NCBI RefSeq assembly: GCF_009754905.2
Contig: NZ_CP066775.1
Location: forward strand, 620,001-684,000
From: Mucilaginibacter ginkgonis
Lineage (GTDB): Bacteria; Bacteroidota; Bacteroidia; Sphingobacteriales; Sphingobacteriaceae
Length of the DNA stretch: 64,000 bases
Reading direction: 5' to 3'
The translations under genes and the position numbers were made by a program. Below, piece after piece: positions 36,720 through 45,068 of the stretch. A model generated the notes under the pieces. That model did not search any database, was not told where the DNA came from, and saw only the letters and a program-made list of their open reading frames with translations. Each line of letters opens with the position of its first letter. Within the stretch, counting starts at the first letter, position 1.

Positions 36720-37415
36720 TTGGACGAACTACTACCTAAGTTTGAGTCGGTTTTTTCTATCGACTGTGTGATATTCGGTTTCGATGCCGGCGAGTTAAAA
36801 GTACTGCTCATAGAACGTAACGAAGAGCCTTTTAAAGACTGGTTTGCCCTGCCGGGCTACATAGTTGGCCAGCAGGAAAGCATTGACGACGCTGCCGAGC
36901 GTATCCTTAACGAGCTTACAGGTTTGCGCGGCCTGCACATGGAGCAATTCCACACCTTCGGCGAAGTTAACCGCCACCCGCAAGGCCGTGTGGTAACAGT
37001 TGCCTACTACGCGCTCATTCGTATCAACGGACAAAAGGAGCTGCGCCCGGTGACCCAGTACGCGCGTAAAGCATTCTGGCACCCGGTTAACGAGTTGCCT
37101 AAACTGGCATTTGACCATAGCGAGATCTTCAACACAGGTTTCAATAAAATTCGCCGTAGGTTAAGCTATCAGCCTATAGCGTTTGAACTGCTACCGGAAA
37201 AGTTTACACTTACACAGCTGCAAATGCTTTATGAAGCCATCCTGAACAAAAAATTGGACAAGCGCAACTTCCGCAAAAAGATGCTGAGCTATGGTTTCCT
37301 GAAAGAGCTTGACGAAAAACAACGCGGTGTATCATACCGTGCCGCCAAGCTTTACAAATTCGACAAGCGTAAATACACCAAGATTTTTCAAAACGAACTG
37401 ACTGTAGAAGGGTAA
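36720..37415 (+). CDS. NrtR/AraR-like transcriptional regulator (Nudix plus winged helix)
   Basis: The 231-residue protein has a Nudix fold (about 10-150) followed by a C-terminal winged-helix domain (about 160-231), with KLDKRNFRKKMLSYGFLKEL as its core. The Nudix box is degenerate: where hydrolases have the REUxEExGU glutamates, this has AERILNELTGL, so it probably senses a ligand rather than hydrolysing one. In Bacteroidota such proteins control sugar (AraR, XylR) or NAD genes. No in-frame ATG gives a full domain; the start is TTG at 36720. It is divergent from pfkA, which suggests control of the glycolytic operon. Confidence 0.85.
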   Translation: MDELLPKFESVFSIDCVIFGFDAGELKVLLIERNEEPFKDWFALPGYIVGQQESIDDAAERILNELTGLRGLHMEQFHTFGEVNRHPQGRVVTVAYYALIRINGQKELRPVTQYARKAFWHPVNELPKLAFDHSEIFNTGFNKIRRRLSYQPIAFELLPEKFTLTQLQMLYEAILNKKLDKRNFRKKMLSYGFLKELDEKQRGVSYRAAKLYKFDKRKYTKIFQNELTVEG

Positions 37416-37433
37416 AAAGTTACCAACGAAAGT

Positions 37434-37541
37434 TGTCATTCAGAGCGCAGCGAAGAATCTCTTTGGAGCCTCACCCCAACCCCTCTCCAGAAGGAGAGGG
37501 GCTAAAAGTATTTTATCATTCAGAGCCTGGCGAAGAATCTT
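37434..37541. repeat. Dispersed GTCATTCAGAG-type repeats and CCCCTCTCC hairpin
   Basis: Two copies of a short element (GTCATTCAGAGCGCAGCGAA then GAATCT, 37434-37459; a variant with CCTGGCGAAGAATCT at 37515-37541) flank a hairpin (CCCCTCTCC and GGAGAGGGG around AGAA). Similar CTCTCC/GGAGAGGGG stretches occur at 47894-48002. No gene is visible. Confidence 0.7.
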
Positions 37542-37589
37542 ATCGATTTTTGCAATAGGAGTGGAGAAAATTGCATTGCCTTAGATTAC

Positions 37590-37681
37590 TGGGCGTTACC
37601 CTCATTCGTCGGGTCGGGCTATCCACTACAAGTCCTCATTTCGGTACGCTCACTCCGGGCTTTTCGTTTCTATCCTTAACG
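37590..37681. repeat. GGGCGTTACCCTC-type repeat
   Basis: The stretch reads GGGCGTTACCCTC, then GGGTCGGGCTATCCACTACA and GGTACGCTCACTCCGGGC. It shares the start GGGCGTTnCCCTC and the GCTATCC block with the element at 25016-25110. The region 37416-38083 (668 bp) between the regulator and the channel gene holds only repeats and a possible short promoter, with no supported gene. Confidence 0.55.
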
Positions 37682-37756
37682 CATTTGTCTGAACCTGACT
37701 TTTTGCAATTTAAGAATTTTCAGAATCATAGATTCAAAGCATATCGTATTTGGGTT

Positions 37757-37939
37757 TTTAACGCCAGCGGGCAGCTTCGGGTGAAAGCACGAGCCGCTAC
37801 TGAGGGCTTGTGTGATGAGGTCCATGCGAGTGCTTTGCAGGATGGGCCCTGTGCGAAAGAAGCCTTTCGCTGGCTTGGCCTTTTTGGACACTTTTGTGGC
37901 TAAGACAAAAGTGTCGAGCCTTAGCGGCGAATGAGCGTA
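37757..37939 (-). repeat. Dispersed ~180-nt intergenic element, copy B (inverted)
   Basis: The reverse complement aligns with copy A at 33487-33664 along its whole length. Its hairpin stem reads ACACTTTTGT with ACAAAAGTGT, where copy A has TTACTTTGT with ACAAAGTAA. The loop is similar (CTTAGCC versus CTTGGCA). Both arms have changed together, which points to selection on the structure. Confidence 0.8.
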
Positions 37940-38083
37940 AAAGATAGTCTCCTTTGAGATACCAATAATCCCCATAATTGTTGGAACAGCATGCCTTGAA
38001 TGGCATCGGCCTCCATAATACTAGTATCATCACCCCAGAACATTTCCCGCTTTCATATGTATTTACCGCAATCCCAACGGTCT

Positions 38084-39046
38084 ATGAACAAACTACTTGC
38101 AAAAATATTAATCACGTTTACCGCGCTTTTTGTTACCGGTATCACCTACGCTCAAAAGCCTAAGCCAGATACCGTAACCGCCGGCTTGTACATTACCAGC
38201 ATTCACGATATAAACTTTAAGGACAAGGAATACACCGCCGATATGTGGCTTTGGCTGCGATACAAAAAGAAGGAATTCGACTTTATCAAAAACCTGGAAG
38301 TGCCGCAGGCTAAAACGGTAACCAAGTCTTTTACCACGGTCGATTCATCTAACAATAAGATCTTCATCCTGATGAAACTGCAGTGTGTGATGAAGGATTC
38401 GTGGGCGATAAATAATTTCCCGTTTGACAGTCAGAAACTGCGTTTCTCCATCGAAAACTCCCAGTTTGACTCTAAGGCGATAATATTTAAGATAGATAAC
38501 CGCGGGCAGCACTTCGACCCGAGGTTCACGCTTAATGGTTGGGCCATTGACAGCATTAGCCTGACCAGCGGTATCAAAAAATATGAAACAGCCTTTGGCG
38601 ACAGTATTGTGCCGCCGCACACAGAGTACAGCAACTTCAAAGCAGTACTGAGGATACACCGCGACGCGATGGGCCTGTTCTGGAAAATGTTTTTGGGTAT
38701 GTATGTGGCGTTCCTGATCGCTTACATGTGTTTCTACATCCATGCAGATAGCATCGACTCGCGCTTTGGGCTTAGCGTTGGTGCCTTGTTTGCCGTGATA
38801 GGTAATAAATACATCATAGATAATACCTTACCGGAGAGCACAACCTTTACCCTTGTAGACACCCTGCACGGACTTACATTGCTGTTTATCCTTGCGACGA
38901 TCATTTGCAATACGTTTTCGCTAAGACTTATAAAAACCAACAAATTAAAAGAAGGCCGCCGCTTCGATTTTATTTCAGCTCAGGTGGTACTGGTAGCTTA
39001 CCTTGTACTGAATGGCTGGTTTATCTACACCGCAAGCAGGGGATAA
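38084..39046 (+). CDS. Pentameric ligand-gated ion channel (Cys-loop superfamily) homologue
   Basis: This 320-residue protein starts with ATG at 38084, at a signal peptide (residues 1-20). The extracellular part opens GLYITSIHDINFKDKEYTAD then MWLWLRYK, as in bacterial channels of the GLIC/ELIC type. It has the Pro-loop FPFDSQKLRFSIE (F112-P113-F114-D115) but no cysteine loop. Four transmembrane segments follow (about 200-221, 226-248, 258-283, 298-317), with a short TM3-TM4 link. TM2, expected to line the pore, reads RFGLSVGALFAVIGNKYIID. The ligand is unknown. The ATG at 38000 lies in unlikely sequence. It is a single gene between repeat DNA and a cluster of palindromes. Confidence 0.85.
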   Translation: MNKLLAKILITFTALFVTGITYAQKPKPDTVTAGLYITSIHDINFKDKEYTADMWLWLRYKKKEFDFIKNLEVPQAKTVTKSFTTVDSSNNKIFILMKLQCVMKDSWAINNFPFDSQKLRFSIENSQFDSKAIIFKIDNRGQHFDPRFTLNGWAIDSISLTSGIKKYETAFGDSIVPPHTEYSNFKAVLRIHRDAMGLFWKMFLGMYVAFLIAYMCFYIHADSIDSRFGLSVGALFAVIGNKYIIDNTLPESTTFTLVDTLHGLTLLFILATIICNTFSLRLIKTNKLKEGRRFDFISAQVVLVAYLVLNGWFIYTASRG

Positions 39047-39059
39047 GCATCTATGCCGC

Positions 39060-39373
39060 TGTTGGTGTTGTCACCAACAGCTCACAGCCTATTACTATTG
39101 TTGGTGACAACACCAACAATGGCGTAAAATCAACGTGTAAAATTGTTAGACGCAATTCCAGCAATGGCCCCGAAGCCTCGGCAGAACAATGACAACTTTG
39201 TGCAGTACTGCACCCAATTGTCAGCAATTTGGTGTTTCACAGCCCCACTACTGACAAAGTAGTGCTTGCAGGTAAACGCTGTAATAAATTGAAAAAGAAC
39301 AATAAGCAACATTTTGTCACATACTTAAAAGTATGGAACAGCTGTTTCACTGTTTCAGGTGAAACAGTGAAAC
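39060..39373. repeat. Cluster of perfect palindromes in a convergent gap
   Basis: (1) 39060-39079 and 39099-39118 are exact 20-nt inverted repeats, and each arm is itself a TGTTGGTG/CACCAACA hairpin. (2) 39190-39223: TGACAA and TTGTCA flank a perfect 14-nt palindrome GTGCAGTACTGCAC. (3) 39246-39264: CACTACT with AGTAGTG. (4) 39321-39334: ATACTTAAAAGTAT. (5) 39344-39373: GTTTCACTGTTTCA with its exact complement around GG. None has a T tract. The gap otherwise holds no gene. Confidence 0.9.
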
Positions 39374-39378
39374 ACCAC

Positions 39379-39406
39379 CAAAAAAGGCAGCCTGATCTGG
39401 CTGCCT
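39379..39406 (-). terminator. Terminator of the BadF-type kinase gene
   Basis: The stem AGGCAGCC with GGCTGCCT has a 6-nt loop. On the minus strand it is followed by T6. It lies 23 nt after the kinase stop. Confidence 0.85.
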
Positions 39407-39428
39407 GCAATATCTTGTTTCATGAAAT

Positions 39429-40289
39429 TTACAATTGACTTGGCGCCAATTCCAGGTGATACTTCACCAGGTTATCTATAGGTGAGCGGATAATGTTACC
39501 TACCATCATGCCGTGCGCGGTTACTACCTCTTCTAATACATTACGGAAGTTGTAACCAACAGAACCAATACAGTTAAAGCTGTATTTCTGATAATCGGGG
39601 TAGTGGGTAACCAGGTTTCTAAAGAAGTCTTCGAACGATGATTGCACCAGGTTGCGTGAGTACTCTATATTCACGTTGTTGTCGTAAACAAACTTGCTAA
39701 AGCTGGCGCAAAAACGGTTAGCCAACGGCTGAGAGTACACGCGATCGTTAACCTCGTCTGGCGTTAATTTAAATGTTTCCCAAAAGCTGTTGCGAACAGC
39801 CTCTGGCATGTAGCCGCGCAGGTAATCTATCAGTAATTTCTTACCGATAGCACAGCCGCTGCCTTCATCGCCAAGGATGTAAGCGCCTGAGTCGATGTTG
39901 TTGGTGATCTTTTTGCCATCATAGATACAAGTGTTGGTACCGGTGCCCAAAATGGCAGCAAAACCCTCGTTGTTACCCAATAAAGCACGTGCGGCGGCAA
40001 GCAGATCGTGACCTACGCTTACGCGCGAGCTGCTGAATACCTTGCGCATCGCACTTGCAACTATCTCGTTCTTCTCCGGAACGGAGCAGCCTGCGCCATA
40101 ATAATTTACTTCTGTGATCTTGCTCTTGTCGAGGTCGGTAGGCAGGCTTTCATTCAATGAGTTAATGATATATTCTTCACCAACAAAGTATGGATTGTAG
40201 CCTTCTGTGTTAAAATAAATTTTCTTCTCGTCCTCTGTAACCAAACACCAGTTGGTCTTGGTTGAGCCGCCATCAGCGATAATTATCAT
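39429..40289 (-). CDS. BadF/BadG-type sugar kinase, N-acetylglucosamine-kinase-like
   Basis: The 286-residue ASKHA-fold kinase has an intact phosphate-1 loop (IIADGGSTKTNW), phosphate 2 (ILGTGTNTCIYDGKK) and the DEGSGCAIGKKLL helix. Members phosphorylate N-acetylglucosamine, glucosamine or similar sugars with ATP. It is a paralogue of the 34757-35605 protein: the two share the layout and the blocks GHDLLAAA/GHDMLAAA and SPIDNLVKYH/EPINNLLTYY. It is a single gene with its own terminator, next to but not clearly part of the uronate cluster. Confidence 0.9.
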   Translation of the reverse strand: MIIIADGGSTKTNWCLVTEDEKKIYFNTEGYNPYFVGEEYIINSLNESLPTDLDKSKITEVNYYGAGCSVPEKNEIVASAMRKVFSSSRVSVGHDLLAAARALLGNNEGFAAILGTGTNTCIYDGKKITNNIDSGAYILGDEGSGCAIGKKLLIDYLRGYMPEAVRNSFWETFKLTPDEVNDRVYSQPLANRFCASFSKFVYDNNVNIEYSRNLVQSSFEDFFRNLVTHYPDYQKYSFNCIGSVGYNFRNVLEEVVTAHGMMVGNIIRSPIDNLVKYHLELAPSQL

Positions 40290-40460
40290 GATCTATAATT
40301 TAAAAGTCGTGTTAAAAGTATGATTTAGTAATTGCAAATAAAAAAGAATGCAGGTTTTTTAATAGTGTATAATTAACAATTTATTAAATCAGGCTTTATT
40401 CTGATGGTTGTGTTGCAAAAATGGCAAAGAATGTCACTATATGTTGGTTATGCAGAATTA

Positions 40461-41264
40461 TTAATGCCGGTTGCGTCTGGCCGTTTTGGTTTTTGCTATC
40501 AGCCACTTACTCAATTCTATAGCCGCATTATTGTTTTCAAAGCCGGCGGGCAGGCGACCATTCACATACTCGTTGTATAACCATGGGTCGCCCACAGCGA
40601 ACACTGTGCCTTTGCCATATTTTAAACTTACGGCAATTGCAAGGCCGCCCTTGTTCGATCGTAAAACCGCACTTGCGCTTTTCGGTGCGGATATGCTGCA
40701 AGCGTCTTTAATGAAGAATTTATCTGCTGGTTTAAAAATTGAGCTGCCAGTACCGATTACCGGAACACCATCCTCGAAGTGGCTATCATCAATCACATGG
40801 TTCTGCAGATCATTATTAAAATGCAACCCAAATTTGGCCGCCAGGATGTTGAAGTGCTGTAAGTCAACATTGGCACTGTCATTGGCCATCATCACCAATA
40901 CGCCTCCACTTTTAACCCATTTCGCGATTACGTCGGCATCTTTTGGTGTGATGTAATGCGGGTTGGGATTTTCTTTTTTTGAATCGGGATCTACAATGAT
41001 ATAGATTGCAGTGCCTTGAAGGTTTGTTGCAGTTGGCGCCTCGCCTACTGTATCTAAGGTTGCGCCAAGCGACTTGAAAGTATCTCCCCAGATGGAAAAG
41101 CCCGTGTTGCCTTTCTCGTCCCACAGGTAATGGTAGCGCATGGTTTTGCCTTCGGCGTTTGTATGAACTTCGTGATTGAAATAATAATCAAGCGTTACTT
41201 TCTGACCCAAAGCCGCGGCTGACAGTCCGGCGAAAACCAGTAACGACAGCAAAAATTTATACAT
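40461..41264 (-). CDS. Exported DUF4350 protein
   Basis: The 267-residue protein has a signal peptide (residues 1-20) and a DUF4350-like fold: SIWGDTFKSLGATLDTV, an IYIIVDPDSKKENPNPHYI block, AKWVKSGGVLVMMAND and a late GKGTVFAVGDPWLYNEYV. It resembles a glutamine-amidotransferase-like Rossmann domain without a clear catalytic triad. Such proteins are often found next to unsaturated rhamnogalacturonyl hydrolases and pectin genes. Here it overlaps the hexuronate transporter gene by 8 nt at the end of the uronate operon, which supports a role in uronate or pectin use. The activity is unknown. Confidence 0.8.
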   Translation of the reverse strand: MYKFLLSLLVFAGLSAAALGQKVTLDYYFNHEVHTNAEGKTMRYHYLWDEKGNTGFSIWGDTFKSLGATLDTVGEAPTATNLQGTAIYIIVDPDSKKENPNPHYITPKDADVIAKWVKSGGVLVMMANDSANVDLQHFNILAAKFGLHFNNDLQNHVIDDSHFEDGVPVIGTGSSIFKPADKFFIKDACSISAPKSASAVLRSNKGGLAIAVSLKYGKGTVFAVGDPWLYNEYVNGRLPAGFENNNAAIELSKWLIAKTKTARRNRH

Positions 41265-42546
41265 GGGCTTGTTCCATTTTTGGTGTCAGCAAATGCATGA
41301 TGAGCCAGGCCAGCAAGTAGGCGAAGCCGCAGATAATAAAGAGGATGTTATAGCCCGCGGTAATATTTCCGGCCGATTTAGCAGTGTCGAGAATGATACC
41401 GATGAGCAGCGGAAAAAATATGCCGCCTACAGAACCGGCCATACCGCCAATGCCCACCACAGAACTTACCGCCTTTTTAGGAAACATGTCCGACGCAGTA
41501 GTTAAAATGTTAGCGCTCCAAGCCTGGTGGGCAGCAGCAGCTAAGCTTATCAGGGCGACAGCCTGCCATATGTTGGTTGCATACCTTGCCGAAACAATTG
41601 GCACCACACATAGGGCAAATATCAGCATGGCGGTTTTGCGGGCTTTGTAAACGGGCCAGCCTTTTTTTATGAAGTATGAGGATAAGTAGCCGCCGCCGAT
41701 ACTGCCGATGGTTGTCGCGGTATAGACGATAACCAATGGCAAACTGGGCTTTTTAAGGTCGAGGTGAAAGGTTGATGAGAAGTACGATGGCAGCCAAAAC
41801 AGAAAGAAGTACCAAACCGGGTCGCACAGTAGTTTGCCTGTGATAAATGTCCACGTTTGTTTATAACCAAACAATTTGCCCCAGTTTACTTTACTGTCTG
41901 CGTCGCCGGCTGCAACAGGCTCGTCGGTGTCACTGGCGATATAGGCTAACTCTGCCTGGTTTACTTTGGCATGCCGCGACGGTATTTCATAAAATATCAG
42001 CCAAAATACCAGCCACACAAAACCAATGGCGCCGGTGATAACGAATGCCATTTTCCAGCCGTAAATGCCTAAGATAAACGGCACCATGATTGGGGCAGCA
42101 ACCGCGCCAATATTCGCTCCCGAATTAAATATGCCCGTAGCCAAAGCGCGTTCGCGCTTTGGAAACCATTCTGCAACCGATTTGATTGCCGCCGGAAAAT
42201 TACCCGATTCACCAATGCCTAATAATCCCCGCACCGCTCCAAAGCCTAAGGTACTAGTCACCAAGGCGTGCAGCATAGCCGCGCCACTCCATACCATCAT
42301 GGAAATAGCATAACCGATCTTTGTTCCTATCTTATCTATGAAACTACCGAAGGCTAAAAAACCGATCGCGTAACATGCCTGAAAAGCCATCACAATGGCG
42401 CTGTAATCTTTCTCTGTCCATTTAAATTGCATTTCCAGTACAGGTTTCAGCAAGCCGATCACCTGCCTGTCGAGGTAATTTATCGTGGTGGCAAAAAACA
42501 GCAGCGCCACTACCACCCATCGGTAGCCGGTCTTTTTTTCTTCCAT
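41257..42546 (-). CDS. Hexuronate transporter of the MFS anion:cation symporter type (ExuT-like)
   Basis: The 429-residue permease has 12 predicted transmembrane segments. INYLDRQVIGLLKP near the N-terminus, GIGESGNFPAAIKSVAEWFP and GIFNSGANIGAVAAPI are characteristic of the ACS family that includes ExuT. It would carry glucuronate or galacturonate into the cytoplasm. It overlaps the DUF4350 gene by 8 nt and follows the KDPG aldolase gene by 17 nt, inside the uronate operon. Substrate specificity is inferred from context and family. Confidence 0.9.
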   Translation of the reverse strand: MEEKKTGYRWVVVALLFFATTINYLDRQVIGLLKPVLEMQFKWTEKDYSAIVMAFQACYAIGFLAFGSFIDKIGTKIGYAISMMVWSGAAMLHALVTSTLGFGAVRGLLGIGESGNFPAAIKSVAEWFPKRERALATGIFNSGANIGAVAAPIMVPFILGIYGWKMAFVITGAIGFVWLVFWLIFYEIPSRHAKVNQAELAYIASDTDEPVAAGDADSKVNWGKLFGYKQTWTFITGKLLCDPVWYFFLFWLPSYFSSTFHLDLKKPSLPLVIVYTATTIGSIGGGYLSSYFIKKGWPVYKARKTAMLIFALCVVPIVSARYATNIWQAVALISLAAAAHQAWSANILTTASDMFPKKAVSSVVGIGGMAGSVGGIFFPLLIGIILDTAKSAGNITAGYNILFIICGFAYLLAWLIMHLLTPKMEQAHV

Positions 42547-42563
42547 AAACAGGTTTATAAAAT

Positions 42564-43223
42564 CTATCTGCCCGCTATTACCAGACGCATGGCAGTTAAA
42601 GTATCGTTATAAAGTTTATCGTAATTGGCGGTGTCCATTACCTCGGCGCTAATGAGTTTGCTGCCTAATCCCACAGCACATACACCCGACTTAAACCAGG
42701 CTGTGATATTTTTTTGTTCCAATTCTACTCCGCCGGTCGGCATAAACAACTGCCCCGAGAATAATTCCTTTACCGCTGATACAAAGCCGGGGCCTAATAT
42801 ATTTGCCGGAAATATCTTGATCAATTGCGCGCCAAAGTGCTGTGCAGTATGTATTTCTGTGGGCGTCATGCAACCCGGGATCCACACCATGCTGTTCTTC
42901 GCAGCAACAGCGGCAACCTCGGGGTTAACGATAGGGGCAACTATAAATTCTGCACCGGCTTCAACAAAATCATTTGCCTGTTTGGAGGACCGGATGGTAC
43001 CCGCGCCTATGATCATGCCCGGCATTTCTGATTCCTGAACGGTCTTTAGTATCCTGAAATTTTTCAGTGCCGCTTCGCCTCGATTGGTGTACTCGATAAT
43101 ACGTATACCGGCGCTGTAAAGCGTGCGCGCAACTTCGACAGTCACCTGCTTGCTGCGGTGGTAGTATAGCGGCAGCATGCCCTGCTGAATAATAGCATCA
43201 ATTACTTGTTGTTTATCCGGCAT
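42564..43223 (-). CDS. KDPG/KHG aldolase
   Basis: The 219-residue class I aldolase cleaves 2-keto-3-deoxy-6-phosphogluconate to pyruvate and glyceraldehyde-3-P. It has the family order EYTNRGEAALKNF (Glu), IIGAGTIRSSKQANDF, FIVAPIVNPEVA, WIPGCMTPTEI, LIKIFPANILGPGF with the Schiff-base Lys in KIFPA, and PTGGVELEQKN. The start overlaps the stop of the KDG kinase gene by 11 nt. It is the last catabolic step of the uronate pathway; the products feed the gap-containing lower glycolysis. Confidence 0.93.
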   Translation of the reverse strand: MPDKQQVIDAIIQQGMLPLYYHRSKQVTVEVARTLYSAGIRIIEYTNRGEAALKNFRILKTVQESEMPGMIIGAGTIRSSKQANDFVEAGAEFIVAPIVNPEVAAVAAKNSMVWIPGCMTPTEIHTAQHFGAQLIKIFPANILGPGFVSAVKELFSGQLFMPTGGVELEQKNITAWFKSGVCAVGLGSKLISAEVMDTANYDKLYNDTLTAMRLVIAGR

Positions 43224-44250
43224 TTTTCATGGTCTTAATTATTTGATCGGCCTTAATAGTTGTCGCGTCGCTTGGTACAAACAACTTGGTAAATGCCGCG
43301 GCCGAGGCGTATTCAGCAATTTGCGCCGGGTTATAGTTATTGCAATATCCGTAAATCAAACCAGCCATAAAAGCGTCGCCGCTGCCAACCTTGTCAACCG
43401 CTTCATCGGTATGGTATTCTTCCGAATGATACAAATGCCCGTCTGTATATAGCGTTCCGTAATAATCTATCCTTTCGTTGTTGCCGAACCTGAAAGTATT
43501 TGCCACCGCTTTACATTTTGGAAACCATTTCATTATCTGCTCAGACGCGTATTGCGCTTCTTTTAAATACAAGCTTTTCTGCCCCGTTTCTGTCAGGTCT
43601 GTGCTGATGTCTGTACCAAGCATGGTGTTCATCGCCCACACGTTACCCATTATCAAATCGCAGTGCTGCACAAGCGCAGGCATAACGTCTTTTGGCAATT
43701 TACCGTACTGCCATAGCTTTGCACGATAGTTCAGGTCGAGAGAAATGGTGATGCCTTTGGCCGATGCCGCCTCAAGTGCTTCCAGGCAAACGTCAGCTGT
43801 TTGTTGCGACAGGGCAGGACTGATAGCACTGAAGTGAAACCAGTTAACGCCGTCGAGTGCATTGTCCCAGTCGATCGTATTTGGTTGCAAAGAAGCAAAT
43901 GACGAACCTGCGCGGTCATAGATCAAAGCGTCATGCTTCATATCCTGTCCCTTCGTCAAAAAGAACAACCCTATACGTTCACCGCTTTTTTGAATTGCGG
44001 AAGTATCTATGCCTTTTTGCTGAAGATGATCTGTTAGCTGTGCAGTCAGGCCATTATCGGGCATGGCGGTAAAATAGCGGGTTTCAACTTCCCATAAGGC
44101 CAGTGCTGTAGCGACGTTAAGTTCCGCTCCCCCAATGAAAAATGGCAGCGAGTTGTGCCGGAGCCAATCGCCACCCGCATCCGGTGTTATCCTTAAAAGA
44201 ATTTCGCCAAAGGTTAATATCTTCCCTTTATTTGCTACCTGTATGCCCAT
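43213..44250 (-). CDS. kdgK: 2-Keto-3-deoxygluconate kinase, PfkB family
   Basis: The 345-residue ribokinase-like kinase phosphorylates KDG to KDPG. ITFSLDLNYRAKLW is the central strand and helix block; DKVGSGDAFMAGLIYG near the C-terminus is the PfkB signature with the catalytic Asp. FIGGAELNVATALALWE near the N-terminus is the substrate site typical of KDG kinases. It overlaps the SDR stop by 1 nt (TAATG) and the aldolase start by 11 nt, so the three genes are translationally coupled. KDG kinase is strongly favoured by the neighbours. Confidence 0.92.
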   Translation of the reverse strand: MGIQVANKGKILTFGEILLRITPDAGGDWLRHNSLPFFIGGAELNVATALALWEVETRYFTAMPDNGLTAQLTDHLQQKGIDTSAIQKSGERIGLFFLTKGQDMKHDALIYDRAGSSFASLQPNTIDWDNALDGVNWFHFSAISPALSQQTADVCLEALEAASAKGITISLDLNYRAKLWQYGKLPKDVMPALVQHCDLIMGNVWAMNTMLGTDISTDLTETGQKSLYLKEAQYASEQIMKWFPKCKAVANTFRFGNNERIDYYGTLYTDGHLYHSEEYHTDEAVDKVGSGDAFMAGLIYGYCNNYNPAQIAEYASAAAFTKLFVPSDATTIKADQIIKTMKNAG

Positions 44251-45068
44251 TACACACCACTGAATATAGAAAAACCACCGTCAACGCAGATCATAGATCC
44301 GGTTACAAATTTCGAAGCATCACTCAAAAGCCAAACTAAAGCACCTATCAATTCGTCCGGGTCACCAAAACGTTTGAAAGGTGTTTGCCTCACCACCGAT
44401 TCGCCACGTGGAGTGTAACCACCCTCGGGTTTAGTCAGCAGGTTTCGGTTCTGCTCGGTCAAAAAGAAGCCCGGTGCCAGCGCGTTCATCCGTATCTTGT
44501 CGCCATAACGATTGGCCAGTTCAACCGCGAACCATTGGTTATAGCAATCTACCGCGGCTTTACCCATATTGTAGCCCAACACTTTAGTAACCGCGCGTTT
44601 AGAGTTCATGGATGATATATTGACGATACTGCCGCCGCCATTTTCTGCAATGGCCTCACCGAATATCTGGGTTGGCAAAAGCGTTCCCCACAGGTTAAGG
44701 TCGAGCACTTTGCGCATACCATCGAGGTCCATTTTAAAAATATCTTCATCATTTTGCAAAACACCCTCGGGCATGTTGCCGCCGGCCGCGTTAACTAAGC
44801 CGTCTATCCGCCCAAAGGCATCGGTCATCTTTTGTTTAGTAGCGATGAGATCGTTCTCATTGAGCACATCTGCGATAAGGGCAATTGCTTTTCCACCTGC
44901 CTGTTTAATGGCTTCCGCGCGTTCTTCGGCTACTTGCTGGTTACGGCCAAGTATGCCCACTGCGCCGCCCGCGGCCGCAATGCCGTTCACGAACGAATTG
45001 CCCAGAATGCCGGTGCCGCCTGTAACGACGATAACCTTTCCTTCAAGCGAAAAAATATTTTGTTCCAT
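44250..45068 (-). CDS. SDR oxidoreductase, probable D-mannonate oxidoreductase
   Basis: The 272-residue classical SDR starts with ATG at 45068. VVTGGTGILGNSF is the dinucleotide motif, NAAGGN follows strand 4, and a Ser in NISSMNS and YNMGK (Tyr, Lys) form the catalytic set. NQWFAVELANRYGDKIRMNA then LAPGFFLTEQNR is typical of the Bacteroidota SDRs found next to uxuA, which reduce fructuronate to mannonate. A KduD-like role (to KDG after KduI) is the alternative. Its start overlaps the kduI stop by 1 nt (TAATG). Confidence 0.85.
   Translation of the reverse strand: MEQNIFSLEGKVIVVTGGTGILGNSFVNGIAAAGGAVGILGRNQQVAEERAEAIKQAGGKAIALIADVLNENDLIATKQKMTDAFGRIDGLVNAAGGNMPEGVLQNDEDIFKMDLDGMRKVLDLNLWGTLLPTQIFGEAIAENGGGSIVNISSMNSKRAVTKVLGYNMGKAAVDCYNQWFAVELANRYGDKIRMNALAPGFFLTEQNRNLLTKPEGGYTPRGESVVRQTPFKRFGDPDELIGALVWLLSDASKFVTGSMICVDGGFSIFSGV

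Noticed and set aside
37571-37975. Open frames of 110 (plus) and 99 (minus) codons in the gap before the channel gene
   Set aside because: Both cover dispersed repeats at 37590-37681 and 37757-37939. Their translations resemble no protein, and the frame is not conserved between copies.
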